Of a stretch of DNA of 64,000 nucleotides, positions 46,639 to 56,376 are shown piece after piece; position 1 is the first letter of the stretch; each line of letters opens with the position of its first letter. The position numbers were made by a program, and so were the translations under genes. Where the stretch lies: the NCBI RefSeq assembly GCF_900142825.1, contig NZ_FRCH01000003.1, forward strand, positions 186,001 through 250,000, written 5' to 3'. Under the pieces are notes generated by a model. The model had not been told where the DNA came from. It did no database searches and saw only the letters and a list, made by a program, of their open reading frames with translations. Origin of the DNA: Rhodanobacter sp. OK091 (GTDB taxonomy: Bacteria > Pseudomonadota > Gammaproteobacteria > Xanthomonadales > Rhodanobacteraceae).

Positions 46639-49104
46639 TCAGCGCAACAGCTCGATCCGCTTCACGCCTTCGTTCGGCAGTGCGACGCGCAGGCGCCGCG
46701 TCTGGGCGTCGAATCGCACATCGCGGGCGGGCTTGCCATCGATGCGCACCAACGCCGGTGCGGCGCCGATGCCGACGAATTCGACCGCTTCGATCCGCTG
46801 CCAGCCGCGGTTGCGTGGGATGTCGAGGCGCACGCCGGTTTCGTCCTGAGTCACGACGATGGTGCGCGACTGCCCTTTGCGGTAGCCGTAGCCGTCGCCG
46901 GCATCCTGGAAGAAGCGGCTGCTGCCATCGGCGCCCGCCGCGACCGTGATCGTCAGTGGCGCACTCTTCATCTCGCCGGTGTGCTGCACGACCGGCTGGG
47001 TCGGTATGCTGGCCCCGGCGCGCACGAACAGAGGCAGCCGGCCCAGCGGCGCGTCGATCTGCACGCGCGTGCCGCCTTCGTGGCGCGTGGCATCCCACCA
47101 GTCGATCCACGCATCGCCCTTCGGGAAATAAACGGTGCGCTTGACCATCCCTTCGCGCACTACAGGCGCCACCAGCAGGTCGCCGCCGACCAGGTACTGG
47201 TCCTCGACCAGACTCGCGCCAGCGTCGCCTGGATAGACGAACCACAGCGGCCGCATCGGCGGCAGCCCGCTCTTTTCGCTTTCGGCGAACAGCGAGTACA
47301 GGTACGGCAGAAGCCGGTAGCGCAGTTCGATCGCAGCACGATTGATGCGCTCGTATTCGGCGCCGAAGACCCACGGTTCGCGAGGGGCGGAGGTGTCGGT
47401 CGAATGGGTGCGGAAAAACGGCGTCAGCGCCGCCGCCTGCAGCCAACGCGTGTACAACTCGGCGCTGGGATCGCCCATGAAACCGCCGACGTCGGCGCCG
47501 ACGAAGGGCACGCCCGATACCGACAAGTTGGTCAGCATCGGGATGGTCAGCGCCAGGTGCGGCCAGTTAGCCGAATTGTCGCCGGTCCACACCGCCGAAT
47601 AGCGCTGCACGCCCGCGTAGCCGGCCCGGGTCAGTACCAGCGGGCGTTGGCCGGGGCGGAGCTTGCGCAATCCCTCGAAGGTCGCGCGCGCCATCTGCAT
47701 GCCGTAGACGTTGTGGTAGCGCGCGTGCGGTCCGGCCACACCATCGCCGGCGTGCTGTGCATCGAGCGGAAAGGTCTTCTGTGGCCCGTGGTTGGTCTCC
47801 GGTTTGTCGAAGCCGTCGGGCGTGAAGGTCGCCGGCTCGTTCATGTCGTTCCAGAAGCCATCCACGCCGTCGTCCAGCGCCGCCGCGTACAGTTCGCCGA
47901 ACCATTCGCGCGCCGCCGGCAAGGTGAAGTCGGGGAAGGCGCAGACGCCTGGCCACACCTTTGCGTGCAGTTCGCTGCCGTCGGCGTTGCGCACGTACAC
48001 GCTGCGCTCGCGGCCATCGCGGTAGATCGGGTAGCCCTCGTCGTACTTGATGCCCGGGTCGACGATGGTCACTGCGTGGAAGCCTTGCGCGTGCAGGTCG
48101 CCGAGCATCCGTCGCGGCTGAGGAAAGGTCTTCGGATTCCAGGTGAATACGCGAAAACCGTCCATGTGGTCGATGTCCAGGTAAATCACGTCGGCCGGGA
48201 TGCGCTTCTCGCGGAAGCTGTGCGCGATTTCCATGACGCGCTGCTGACTCATGTACGACCAGCGCGACTGCTGGTAGCCCAATGCCCACAGCGGCGGCAG
48301 CGCACCACGGCCGGTCAGCGCGGTGTAGTCCCGCAGCACATTGGCCGGCGTACGCTCGGCGCCGCCGGTGAACACGTAGTAGTCCAGTTCGCCACCGTCG
48401 GCGCCGAAGCCGTAGCGGTGCGGGTCGGTCTTGCCCATGTCGAACCAGCTGCGCCGGGTGTTATCGAAGAACACGCCGTAGCTCCGGCCGTCGTCGAGCG
48501 CGATGAAAAACGGGATCGTCTGGTACAGCGGGTCCGTGCCCGGCGCGTAGTCGGGCGTGTCCGTGTTCCACATCGCCATGTACTGCTGTTGCCGCGAGAT
48601 CGGCAGCGCCTTCTCGCCGAAGCCGTAGTACAGCTCGTAGTCTTCGCGCCGCTTGAAAGTCTGGATCGCGCCGTCGACCGGGTCGAACGCGGTCGGACGC
48701 GCCGGGTCGTCGGCGACGACCACGCGACCGGCGGCGTCGTATACCGTTATCGCCGGTTCCGGCCGTTTGCGAATGGCCACGCGCGAGCCGTTGGCCGAGC
48801 GCAGTTCCAACTGATCGTCGGTGTCGGCGATCACGGCGTCTGCCCGCGGCACCGCGCCTTCGATCGCGTAGGAGAAGTCGCGGTCGAAATCGCCGCGCGG
48901 GTTCATCCGTACACGCACCACGTCGGGTGTCACGAAGCCGATCCGCAGTTTCGCGCCGCCGGCGGTGGATAGCGTCACCGAGTCTCTGCTGGTCGTCACT
49001 TGTTCGACCGCGCCCAGCGTACGCAACGCCGCGGCGGCGGGCAGTGCGGCTGCGGCAAGCAGCAGGCCCGCGCACGCCGCGAGGATGTGCTTATGGGTTT
49101 CCAT
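46639..49104 (-). CDS. Secreted GH31 alpha-glucosidase
   Basis: 821 aa with a signal peptide (HILAACAGLLLAAAALPAAAA). An N-terminal beta-sandwich precedes a TIM barrel with the nucleophile D420 in GFWNDMNEP and the acid/base D509 in WTGDNSANW. The C-terminal beta domains follow. GH31 enzymes hydrolyse terminal alpha-linked glucose and related sugars. Next to GH47 and GH92 mannosidases it could remove the glucose caps of immature N-glycans, or act on alpha-glucans. A GAGG ribosome site lies upstream. It is 108 bp downstream of GH47 on the same strand and probably cotranscribed. Confidence 0.93.
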   Translation of the reverse strand: METHKHILAACAGLLLAAAALPAAAALRTLGAVEQVTTSRDSVTLSTAGGAKLRIGFVTPDVVRVRMNPRGDFDRDFSYAIEGAVPRADAVIADTDDQLELRSANGSRVAIRKRPEPAITVYDAAGRVVVADDPARPTAFDPVDGAIQTFKRREDYELYYGFGEKALPISRQQQYMAMWNTDTPDYAPGTDPLYQTIPFFIALDDGRSYGVFFDNTRRSWFDMGKTDPHRYGFGADGGELDYYVFTGGAERTPANVLRDYTALTGRGALPPLWALGYQQSRWSYMSQQRVMEIAHSFREKRIPADVIYLDIDHMDGFRVFTWNPKTFPQPRRMLGDLHAQGFHAVTIVDPGIKYDEGYPIYRDGRERSVYVRNADGSELHAKVWPGVCAFPDFTLPAAREWFGELYAAALDDGVDGFWNDMNEPATFTPDGFDKPETNHGPQKTFPLDAQHAGDGVAGPHARYHNVYGMQMARATFEGLRKLRPGQRPLVLTRAGYAGVQRYSAVWTGDNSANWPHLALTIPMLTNLSVSGVPFVGADVGGFMGDPSAELYTRWLQAAALTPFFRTHSTDTSAPREPWVFGAEYERINRAAIELRYRLLPYLYSLFAESEKSGLPPMRPLWFVYPGDAGASLVEDQYLVGGDLLVAPVVREGMVKRTVYFPKGDAWIDWWDATRHEGGTRVQIDAPLGRLPLFVRAGASIPTQPVVQHTGEMKSAPLTITVAAGADGSSRFFQDAGDGYGYRKGQSRTIVVTQDETGVRLDIPRNRGWQRIEAVEFVGIGAAPALVRIDGKPARDVRFDAQTRRLRVALPNEGVKRIELLR

Positions 49105-49212
49105 GACTCGTACCTCAACCCCGTTGGCAGAAGGTGCCGCTGGATCATCGGCGCTGGAAGCTGTGCGCCACGCGGTGGGCCGGTTGGGCCGGAACCGCGT
49201 GGCGCATATGGC

Positions 49213-50625
49213 TCATTTCCCGGCTTCGACTCGCCGCAGCGGGTGCGCTTCGGTGTTCATCACGACCTGGTCGAGGTTCAGTGCGTCCTTCGGCGAAAAC
49301 AGCAGCCAGAAGTATTTGAAGGTCTCGGCCAGGGCGAAACTCTCCATGTGATCGGCTTGCTGCTTGGTGACCACGTTCGCGATCGCGGTGTAGCCGTCAT
49401 CGGTACGCGCGTACCTCACGAAGTCGTCGAACATCTGCTTGCCTTGCAGCCGCCACTTCGGATTGCCGTCCAGCCGCTGCAGGTACCACGCCGACTCGAT
49501 GATCTCCGGGCGCAGCGGATAGCCGGCCGAGACCACCTTCATCTTGCGGTAGTCCAGCCTTTCGGGTTCGATACCGTGCAATTGCCACATGCGGAAACCG
49601 GAATCCTGCAGGCGCGCGGCGCGCGGCACGTCGCCCGAATACGCCAGCAGACCGGGCAGGAACGCGTCCAGCGAGCCGTAATAAGACTCGGTGCGCTGGC
49701 CGGTGGCCATGTCGGCATGGCCGTACCACAGCGAGCCGTCGACGTCGTCGGCCAGGTACGTGTTGATGCTGGCGATGCTGGTCTTCCACATGGCCAGGCA
49801 GTCCTTGTCCCCGAACAGCTTCCAGCACTTCCACAGGTATTCGTAGTACGAATCGATGCCTCCGCCGACATGCGCCGATGTATGGGTCCACGCGCCGGTG
49901 CGCACGTCGATGGCGTCGCCGACCAGGCCGGTCTTCGGCGCGCGGCGCTTGAAGGTCTCGACCAGCGCGTGCTTGGCCTTGTCGTAATACACCGGCTTGC
50001 CGGTCAGGCGGGCCAGCGTGCCGTATTCGAGCAGCAAGGTGCCGGTTTCGGCGGGATTGCTCTCGTAGCCGCGCACCTGGCCGGTGCGCAGGTTGACCTG
50101 GGTCCACGGCAGACCGGTCGGCGAATCGAACACCGGCAGCATGCGCGTGGCCAAGTCGTCGGCCAGCTTCAGCAGCTTCGGATCGCCGGTCAGCTGGTAG
50201 GCCGAAAGCAGGCCGCCGAGTTCGCGGATCGTGGTCTCGAAGTGGCTGACGTAGATGTCCTTGTCGAACGACAGCTTGTCCACGATCAGCTTGTGCGCAT
50301 CGTCCGCTTCGTCCTTCAGACCAAGCAGGATCAGCGTGTCCAGCGCGTCGACCGGGGTCATCAGCAAGGTTTCGGCATACCAGTCGTGCGGCTGCCTGCT
50401 CAGCGGCTTCACGTCGTCGTGGCCCCAGGCGTATTTGCGGTAGCCCTGCCATGCGTGCTGCGCTTCGGCGCGAACGCGCAAGGCCATTTTTGCGGCCTGC
50501 GCGTCGGTCATCGCCGTATCGGCGGAAATGGCCTTGGGTCCGGGGGAGGGAGGCGATGCCTTCGCGGTGAAGACGGTGCAGAGTGCGATGAGCAAGAGGG
50601 GAGCGATTTTTTTCATTCGTTTCAA
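49213..50625 (-). CDS. Secreted GH47 alpha-1,2-mannosidase
   Basis: 470 aa with a signal peptide (KIAPLLLIALCTVFTAKA). The GH47 (alpha/alpha)7 signatures are HFETTIRELGGLLSAY (128-143), GGGIDSYYEYLWK (254-266), YPLRPEIIESAWYL (369-382) and VVMNTEAHPL (454-463), the last holding the calcium-binding Thr. GH47 is mainly eukaryotic (ER and Golgi processing mannosidases); bacterial members are few, for example in Caulobacter. It is an inverting exo-enzyme for alpha-1,2-mannose on high-mannose glycans. It is the first gene of the leftward GH47-GH31 unit, divergent from GH92. Confidence 0.92.
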   Translation of the reverse strand: MKRMKKIAPLLLIALCTVFTAKASPPSPGPKAISADTAMTDAQAAKMALRVRAEAQHAWQGYRKYAWGHDDVKPLSRQPHDWYAETLLMTPVDALDTLILLGLKDEADDAHKLIVDKLSFDKDIYVSHFETTIRELGGLLSAYQLTGDPKLLKLADDLATRMLPVFDSPTGLPWTQVNLRTGQVRGYESNPAETGTLLLEYGTLARLTGKPVYYDKAKHALVETFKRRAPKTGLVGDAIDVRTGAWTHTSAHVGGGIDSYYEYLWKCWKLFGDKDCLAMWKTSIASINTYLADDVDGSLWYGHADMATGQRTESYYGSLDAFLPGLLAYSGDVPRAARLQDSGFRMWQLHGIEPERLDYRKMKVVSAGYPLRPEIIESAWYLQRLDGNPKWRLQGKQMFDDFVRYARTDDGYTAIANVVTKQQADHMESFALAETFKYFWLLFSPKDALNLDQVVMNTEAHPLRRVEAGK

Positions 50626-50749
50626 CTCTCGATGTGGGGCGATGCGTGCGGTTAGCCGGTCTTGCCGGTGGAATTCTTCTCGTTGTACTAGCGGTTCTCT
50701 CGATCGGGGTGCGGCGTCGGGGGCGTGCCTGGGATCGATTGTTTTTGGA

Positions 50750-50767
50750 TTTTAGATCGTTCTAAAA
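50750..50767. promoter_or_regulatory. Palindromic operator candidate of the mannosidase locus
   Basis: TTTTAGATCGTTCTAAAA has perfect 7-bp arms around TCGT. It lies centrally in the 254-bp divergent region between GH47 and GH92, in an AT-rich patch that differs from the surroundings. It probably binds a dimeric repressor or activator controlling both directions. No regulator gene lies next to it. Confidence 0.65.
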
Positions 50768-50879
50768 TGAAAAAAGCAAGCAATTTGCGTTTTTTGGCAT
50801 TTGTGCTCTATCGGCAATGCGATTGCCCCTCGCGACGCCATCCATGGACCAACGTGGTCTGCAGACCATCCGGAGACGT

Positions 50880-53339
50880 ATGAGCAGGTTCGACTTGTCC
50901 GCCACAGTGCTGAAAACCGTTCTGGCTGGAGCGCTGCTGGTGGCAACGACGCCATTCGCGTCTGCTTCGGCCCGCGGTAGCGAGGATCTGCCCGCTCTGG
51001 TCAACACCTTCATCGGTACCCAGGACGAAGGCAATACTTATCCCGGTGCATCCGCGCCGTTCGGGCTGGTCCAGGCCAGTCCGGTGGGTTCGCACTACGC
51101 CGGCTGGCGTTTCGGCGATGAAAAGATCCGTGGCATAGGCCACTCCTTCCTGTCCGGCGCCGGCTGCTGGGAACAGGGCGGGCAGCTCGTGGTGCTGCCG
51201 GTCACCGGCAGCATCGGCCTCGGCGGCGACTTCGACACCAGCGACGCGAAGAATTTCGATAACGGCAAGTACGGTTCGCGCTATACCCAGGACGGCGGCG
51301 CCGGCCAGGCCGGTTACTACAAGGTGCGGCTGACCGACTACGGCGGCATCGACGTCGAGGCTGCCGCGCTCACCCGCGCCGCGGCCGAGCGCTACACCTT
51401 CCTTGCCGACGCGAAGACCGGACACTTGCTGGTCGACGTGAGCCAGGCCAACGAGAAGCACCGTGTGATCGGCAGCGAGGTGCGCGTGGTCGGCGACCGG
51501 GCGGTCGAAGGCAAGATCACCACGCTCAGCTTCTGCGGCGGGCACGAATACGCCACCTGGTTCCGCATCGAATTCGACCGCCCGTTCAAGGCCTTCGGTG
51601 TCTGGGGCCAGGCCGGCGGCACGCCGGGTGCGCGTTTCAGCATGGAAAGCGAACACGAGCCGCTCAATGGCGCGTGGCTCAGTTTCAATATGTCGAAGGG
51701 GCGCAGCATCACCGCGACCACCGCGATTTCGCATGTCGACGCCGAGGGCGCGCGCATCAACCTGCGCGCCGAAGGCATGAAGGACGGCAAGCTGATCCCG
51801 TTCGATGCCATGCGTAAGTCCGCACAGCAGGCGTGGCGCGACGAATTGTCGAAGGTGCGCATCACCGGCGGCAGTCATGACGACCGTGCCGTGTTCTACA
51901 CCGCGCTGTACCACGCGCTGCTGCAACCGCTGACCGGCAGCGACGCCGACGGCCGCTATCGCGGCTATGACGACGCGATCCATGTCGCCGACGGCTGGAC
52001 GTATTACGAATTCTTCTCGCTGTGGGATACCTACCGTTCGCAGAACCAGTTGCTGGCCTTGATCGAACCGCAGCGCGCGCGCGACATCGGGCGCTCGCTG
52101 TTGGCCATCGACGCGCAAGGTGGTTGGCTGCCGCGCTGGGGCTATGCGAATTTCGACACCAACACGATGACCGGCGATCCGGTCACGCCGTTCCTGGTCG
52201 ACCTGTGGCGATATGGCGCGCTGAAGGGCTTGCAAGGCGAGGCGTGGAAGGCGCTGCGCAAGAACGCCTGGGGCGTCCCGCCGCTGCAGTCGCGCTTCGA
52301 GGGCCGCGCCGGCAACGTCAACTACCTCAAGAACGGTTTCGTGTTCTTCGACCGCACTTTCCCGTCCAAGGGCTCGGACGTGGACGTGGACCCGCGCAAC
52401 GGCGGTTCCGCAACGCTGGAATACGCCTTGTCCGACTGCTCGCTGTCGCTGATGGCCGACGCACTCGGCGAGAAGGCGGACGCCGCGCAACTGCGCATGC
52501 GCGGCGGCAATTGGCGCAAGCTGTGGGATGCACAACTGGGCGAGAAGGAATCCGCCTTCACCGGCTTCCCGCGCCCCCGCATGGAGGGCGGCGGCTGGTT
52601 CACGCCGCCGACCGGCACCTATAGCCCGCGTTCGAGTTACGGTTTCCACGAAGGCACAGCCTGGCAGTACCAGTGGCTGGTGCCACAGGACGTGCCAGGG
52701 CTGGCGTCGGCGATGGGTGGCCGCGAGGACATGGCGAAGCGCCTCGATGCCTTTTTCGCCTACGACGAACTGCTGGCCGATCCCCAGAACGCCGCGCGCA
52801 AGGCCTGGGTCGGCGGCCCGTATTCGTACTACGGCCAGTATCGCTTCAACCCCAACAACGAACCGACCATGCACGTGCCCACGCTGTACAGTCTGGTCGG
52901 CCAGCCTTGGAAGACCGCGACGGTGCTGTCCGCGGTGCAGACCTTGTTCACCAACGCGCCGAACGGCGTCACCGGCAACGACGATCTCGGCACCATGTCA
53001 GCCTTCTACCTGTTCAGTGCGATGGGTTTTTCGCCGCTGATGCCTGGCAGCGGCCAGTTGCTGCTGCACCCACCGCGTTTCGAGCGCGTCGAAGTCGCGC
53101 TGGCCGAAGGCAGAAAGCTGGTGGTCGAAGCCGACGGCGCGAACGCGCCGCACACGCGCTACGTTCGCGGGGCCAGTTTCGATGGCCGGCCACAAACTGC
53201 GGTGTGGATCGACGTCGATCGGCTTGAGCGCGGCGGCACGCTGAAATACCAATTGGCCGATGGCCCGGACGTGTCCGGCTGGGGCACACGAGTGGAAGAT
53301 GCGCCGCCGGCGACCTGTCCTGCTGGGCTGGATCGGTGA
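50880..53339 (+). CDS. Secreted GH92 alpha-mannosidase
   Basis: 819 aa from the ATG at 50880, with CGGAG before it; earlier in-frame ATGs give no better signal. A signal peptide (VLKTVLAGALLVATTPFASA) is followed by the N-terminal beta-sandwich (NTFIGTQDEGNTYPGASAPF) and an (alpha/alpha)6 domain. Catalytic landmarks are E591 in HEGTAWQYQW and NDD (700-702) in GNDDLGTMSAFYLFSAMGF. GH92 enzymes are calcium-dependent, inverting exo-alpha-mannosidases. With GH47 on the other side of the shared promoter the pair suits stepwise removal of alpha-1,2 mannose. Confidence 0.94.
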   Translation: MSRFDLSATVLKTVLAGALLVATTPFASASARGSEDLPALVNTFIGTQDEGNTYPGASAPFGLVQASPVGSHYAGWRFGDEKIRGIGHSFLSGAGCWEQGGQLVVLPVTGSIGLGGDFDTSDAKNFDNGKYGSRYTQDGGAGQAGYYKVRLTDYGGIDVEAAALTRAAAERYTFLADAKTGHLLVDVSQANEKHRVIGSEVRVVGDRAVEGKITTLSFCGGHEYATWFRIEFDRPFKAFGVWGQAGGTPGARFSMESEHEPLNGAWLSFNMSKGRSITATTAISHVDAEGARINLRAEGMKDGKLIPFDAMRKSAQQAWRDELSKVRITGGSHDDRAVFYTALYHALLQPLTGSDADGRYRGYDDAIHVADGWTYYEFFSLWDTYRSQNQLLALIEPQRARDIGRSLLAIDAQGGWLPRWGYANFDTNTMTGDPVTPFLVDLWRYGALKGLQGEAWKALRKNAWGVPPLQSRFEGRAGNVNYLKNGFVFFDRTFPSKGSDVDVDPRNGGSATLEYALSDCSLSLMADALGEKADAAQLRMRGGNWRKLWDAQLGEKESAFTGFPRPRMEGGGWFTPPTGTYSPRSSYGFHEGTAWQYQWLVPQDVPGLASAMGGREDMAKRLDAFFAYDELLADPQNAARKAWVGGPYSYYGQYRFNPNNEPTMHVPTLYSLVGQPWKTATVLSAVQTLFTNAPNGVTGNDDLGTMSAFYLFSAMGFSPLMPGSGQLLLHPPRFERVEVALAEGRKLVVEADGANAPHTRYVRGASFDGRPQTAVWIDVDRLERGGTLKYQLADGPDVSGWGTRVEDAPPATCPAGLDR

Positions 53340-53415
53340 CCTGTTCGGCCGGCGCGCGGCGAGCTCGGTGCCGGCACGTCATCCGCCTGCCCGGACCGAG
53401 AGCTTTCTCCATCGG

Positions 53416-53703
53416 TCATACGTCGTCGTCTTCCGTTGAAACCGGCGACTCGTAGTTCGGATCTTCCGAATCGCGAGCATGCCGAATCGCATCGCGCAGA
53501 CGGAGATCCAGGCGATCGAAGTTCAGGACGACCTTGTCGGAATGGACGTCTCTCACCGCCGAGAGTGGCACTACGAAGTCGCCGGCATTCTCGATATAGA
53601 CGACCAATTCGGGCAGTCCGGGCCTGATCTCGCGGACGGAACCAATGCCTTCGTCGCCATCGGCGATGAAGACCATGAATCCTTCGCTGATTTGTTCACG
53701 CAT
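53416..53703 (-). CDS. Small hypothetical protein, PRC-barrel/DUF2171-like
   Basis: 95 aa from the ATG at 53703 (MREQISEGFMVFIADGDEGI); the frame is open further up, but the family-like part starts here. The pattern EGFMVFIADGDEGIGSVREI and VVPLSAVRDVHSDKVVL suggests a small beta-barrel that sits on membranes or ribosomes. The C-terminus is acidic (STEDDDV). I cannot assign a function. It converges on the GH92 gene. Confidence 0.55.
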   Translation of the reverse strand: MREQISEGFMVFIADGDEGIGSVREIRPGLPELVVYIENAGDFVVPLSAVRDVHSDKVVLNFDRLDLRLRDAIRHARDSEDPNYESPVSTEDDDV

Positions 53704-53883
53704 GATGCGGCCCTGCGACAGATGAGGGAGAGAATCTCGCGTCGTGGTTTCATGATGAGCGGGCTTGCCGTCCTCGGCTCCCGCGGCGCAAGAGGGGCAA
53801 CGCAAGATGAGCACACCCGTCGTTTTGGCACGGTGAAAACGGCGCGCCGGTCCCGTCAGGCCGGCAGCCCGGCCTGATTCTGT

Positions 53884-54438
53884 TCAACCTGCGAAGCGCC
53901 TGACCCAGGCGGCATAGTGGTCCACGAAACCCTGCAGGAATTTCGTGGTGCCTTCGCTGCGGATGGTGCCGTCGTCGGCGATCAGCTCATCCTTGAAATG
54001 AACGAATACTTCCGGCTGCGCCAGCGTGGGTACATCGAGGTAGGCGAGCACGTTGCGCAGGTGCTGTTGCGCCAGTGCCGAGCCGGTGGCGCCGATCGAG
54101 GTGCCGATCACCCCGGCGGGTTTGCCGGCGAACGAGTTGGCGCCCCAAGGGCGCGACGCGATGTCGATGGCGTTCTTCAGCACGCCGGGAATCGAACGGT
54201 TGTATTCGGGCGTGACGAACAACAAGGCATCGGCCGATTCGATATCTTTCTTCAGTCGGGTGGCGACAGCAGGGTAGGCGGCATCGAAATCCTGCGAGTA
54301 CAACGGCAAGTCGTCGATCTGGATGTGACTGAACGCGAATTCGGTCGGTGCAAGTTTCTCCACGGCGCGGGCAAGCCGGCGGTTGAACGAATCCGCGCGC
54401 AGGCTTCCGACAAGGACGGCGATCTTCAACTGGCTCAT
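53884..54438 (-). CDS. NADPH-dependent FMN reductase
   Basis: 184 aa from the ATG at 54438, with AAGGAG about 9 bp upstream. The flavodoxin-like fold shows VLVGSLRADSFNRRLARA (phosphate loop) and FVTPEYNRSIPGVLKNAIDI, then GTSIGATGSALAQQHLR. These match ChrR/azoreductase-type quinone and chromate reductases. It would reduce quinones, azo dyes or metals using NAD(P)H and FMN. It is divergent from dapD with 243 bp between starts. Confidence 0.9.
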   Translation of the reverse strand: MSQLKIAVLVGSLRADSFNRRLARAVEKLAPTEFAFSHIQIDDLPLYSQDFDAAYPAVATRLKKDIESADALLFVTPEYNRSIPGVLKNAIDIASRPWGANSFAGKPAGVIGTSIGATGSALAQQHLRNVLAYLDVPTLAQPEVFVHFKDELIADDGTIRSEGTTKFLQGFVDHYAAWVRRFAG

Positions 54439-54681
54439 ATCTGACTCCTTGAAAGGGTTGGGCAGCTTCGGCGACCAGCGGGCGCCGGGGCAGTGGTTCG
54501 CGACAGGTCGAACGCGCCTGCGTCTCGAAGAGTCAACGGAAATCTCGCGCTGGTGCCGAGGGGGCATGCAATGTACTGCCGACTCGCGTTAAAGGCCGAT
54601 GAATTCAGCAACGGCATCGAATCGATGCCGGCAGCGTGTACTCTTTGTGGCCAGCTGCCGCCTTCCGTCCGACTTCAACCG

Positions 54682-55521
54682 GTGAATAATCCCGTGCAAA
54701 CCATTGAAACCCTGATCGACGCCGCCTTCGAGCGCCGCAACGAACTGACCCAGGCCGAGATCGAAACCCACCTGCGGCCCGCCATCGGTCAGGTCATCGA
54801 CCTGCTCGAATCGGGCGAACGCCGCGTCGCCGAACCGGATGGCCATGGCGGCTGGACGGTGAACCAGTGGATCAAGAAAGCGGTGCTGCTGTACTTTCGC
54901 CTCAATGACAGCCGAGTGGTCGATGGCGGCCCGGCGCAGGCATTCGACAAGGTGCCGCTGCGCTTCGCTCACGGCAACGACGCCGAATTGCAGAATCTCG
55001 GCGCACGCGTGGTACCCGGCGCATTGGTACGCCGCGGTGCGCACATCGCGAAAGACGCCGTGCTGATGCCGAGCTACGTCAACATCGGCGCGTATGTCGG
55101 TGCCGGTACGATGGTCGATACCTGGGCCACCGTGGGTTCCTGCGCGCAGATCGGTGCGGGCGTGCACCTGTCCGGCGGCGTCGGCATCGGCGGCGTGCTG
55201 GAGCCGCTGCAGGCCAACCCCACCATCATCGAGGACAACTGTTTCATCGGTGCGCGGTCGGAAGTCGTCGAAGGCGTCGTGGTGGAACGCGGCAGCGTGA
55301 TCGGCATGGGCGTGTTCCTCGGTCAGTCCACCCGCATCTACAACCGCGCCACCGGCGAGGTCAGCTATGGCCGTGTGCCGGCCGGCAGCGTGGTGGTGTC
55401 CGGCAGCCTGCCGGCCAAGGACGGCAGCCACAGCTTGTACGCCGCCATCATCGTCAAGCAGGTCGACGAGAAAACGCGCAGCAAGACCAGCATCAACGAA
55501 CTGCTGCGGAGCGGCGAATGA
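54682..55521 (+). CDS. dapD: 2,3,4,5-tetrahydropyridine-2,6-dicarboxylate N-succinyltransferase
   Basis: 279 aa using the GTG at 54682 (then [20 protein letters not shown]), which gives the family length of about 275; upstream in-frame ATGs give non-homologous extensions. The C-terminal left-handed beta-helix of hexapeptide repeats is clear ([36 protein letters not shown]). It catalyses the succinylase route to diaminopimelate and lysine. Its stop overlaps the arsC-like start by 4 bp. Confidence 0.96.
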   Translation: MNNPVQTIETLIDAAFERRNELTQAEIETHLRPAIGQVIDLLESGERRVAEPDGHGGWTVNQWIKKAVLLYFRLNDSRVVDGGPAQAFDKVPLRFAHGNDAELQNLGARVVPGALVRRGAHIAKDAVLMPSYVNIGAYVGAGTMVDTWATVGSCAQIGAGVHLSGGVGIGGVLEPLQANPTIIEDNCFIGARSEVVEGVVVERGSVIGMGVFLGQSTRIYNRATGEVSYGRVPAGSVVVSGSLPAKDGSHSLYAAIIVKQVDEKTRSKTSINELLRSGE

Positions 55522-55874
55522 ATCCCGTCCTGTATGGACTTCCAAACTGCGACACCTGCAGAAAGGCGCGCAACTGGCTCGCCCGCTTCGAGGTGCCGCA
55601 TGACTTCGTCGACTACCGCGCCGCCCCGGTGGCGGCGGCGACGTTGAAGGAATGGGCGCAACAGTTGGGCGGTTGGGAGAAACTGGTCAACAAGTCGTCC
55701 ACCACCTGGCGCAACCTGCTGCCGCAACGCAAGAACCCGGGCAGCGATCCGGAGTGGACCTTGCTGCTGAAGGAGTATCCCGCGCTGATCCGCCGTCCGG
55801 TGGTGGTGCAGCCCGATGGCACAGTGAGCGTGGGCTTCACCGACAACGGCTTCAAGAAGCTGTTCGGGCGCTGA
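55518..55874 (+). CDS. ArsC/Spx-like thioredoxin-fold protein (YffB family)
   Basis: 118 aa. A CDTC motif ([12 protein letters not shown]) near the N-terminus and [17 protein letters not shown] near the end identify the ArsC/Spx family. In E. coli the homologue yffB is next to dapE; here it is coupled to dapD. It is a redox-linked small protein of uncertain role rather than a proven arsenate reductase. Confidence 0.88.
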   Translation: MNPVLYGLPNCDTCRKARNWLARFEVPHDFVDYRAAPVAAATLKEWAQQLGGWEKLVNKSSTTWRNLLPQRKNPGSDPEWTLLLKEYPALIRRPVVVQPDGTVSVGFTDNGFKKLFGR

Positions 55875-55875
55875 G

Positions 55876-56376
55876 ATGGCGATGCGGCTTTCCGGCATCC
55901 TGCTGATGGCCGCGATCGCGCTGTGGCTGACGCTGGTCGCGTTCGGCAACCTCACCGACTACGGCAGCAACCTGGTATTCGTGCAGCACGTGTTGGCGAT
56001 GGATTCGATCTTTCCCGACGCCAGCATTCACTACCGTGCCATCCATTCGCCGCTGCTGCAGCACGTTGCGTATGCGTTGATCATCGGCACCGAAAGCGTA
56101 GCCGCCATGCTGTGCTGGATCGGCGCCTGGCACATGTGGCGTGCACGTCGGGCGCCGGCGTCGACATTCCGTCGTGCGAAGCGCGTTGCGATATACGGAC
56201 TGACTGCCGGCCTGCTGCTGTGGCTGGGCGGTTTCATGGCCATCGGCGGCGAGTGGTTCGGCATGTGGATGTCCAGCCAGTGGAATGGGTTGGAAAGCGC
56301 TTTCCGTTTCGTCGTCGTGCTGCTGCTTGCGCTGGTCTGTCTTGGTCAGCGTGACGACGAGCTCGACGCTCCATGA
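55876..56376 (+). CDS. DUF2165 family small membrane protein
   Basis: 166 aa with four membrane helices (LSGILLMAAIALWLTLVAFG, ALIIGTESVAAMLCW, AIYGLTAGLLLWLGGFMAIG, FRFVVVLLLALVCLG). The conserved segments NLTDYGSNLVFVQHVLAMD and GGEWFGMWMSSQWNG mark DUF2165. It is of unknown function. It starts one base after the preceding stop and overlaps the MbfA gene start. Confidence 0.8.
   Translation: MAMRLSGILLMAAIALWLTLVAFGNLTDYGSNLVFVQHVLAMDSIFPDASIHYRAIHSPLLQHVAYALIIGTESVAAMLCWIGAWHMWRARRAPASTFRRAKRVAIYGLTAGLLLWLGGFMAIGGEWFGMWMSSQWNGLESAFRFVVVLLLALVCLGQRDDELDAP

Noticed and set aside
46981..48972. 663-codon frame opposite the GH31 gene
   Set aside because: Shadow frame; GH31 catalytic motifs are on the other strand.
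50768..50796. Hairpin AAAAAAGCAAGCAATTTGCGTTTTTT next to the mannosidase operator, as a terminator
   Set aside because: Stem is AT-rich and interrupted by mismatches, and it lies in a divergent promoter region rather than after a gene.
46404..53339. Glycosidase block beside tRNA-Val as a tRNA-integrated genomic island
   Set aside because: No integrase gene and no duplicate of the tRNA 3' end seen near 53 kb; base composition looks like the rest of the window.
54625..54681. Earlier ATG (54625) as dapD start
   Set aside because: It adds 19 residues ([14 protein letters not shown]...) absent from DapD proteins; the GTG at 54682 gives the expected length.
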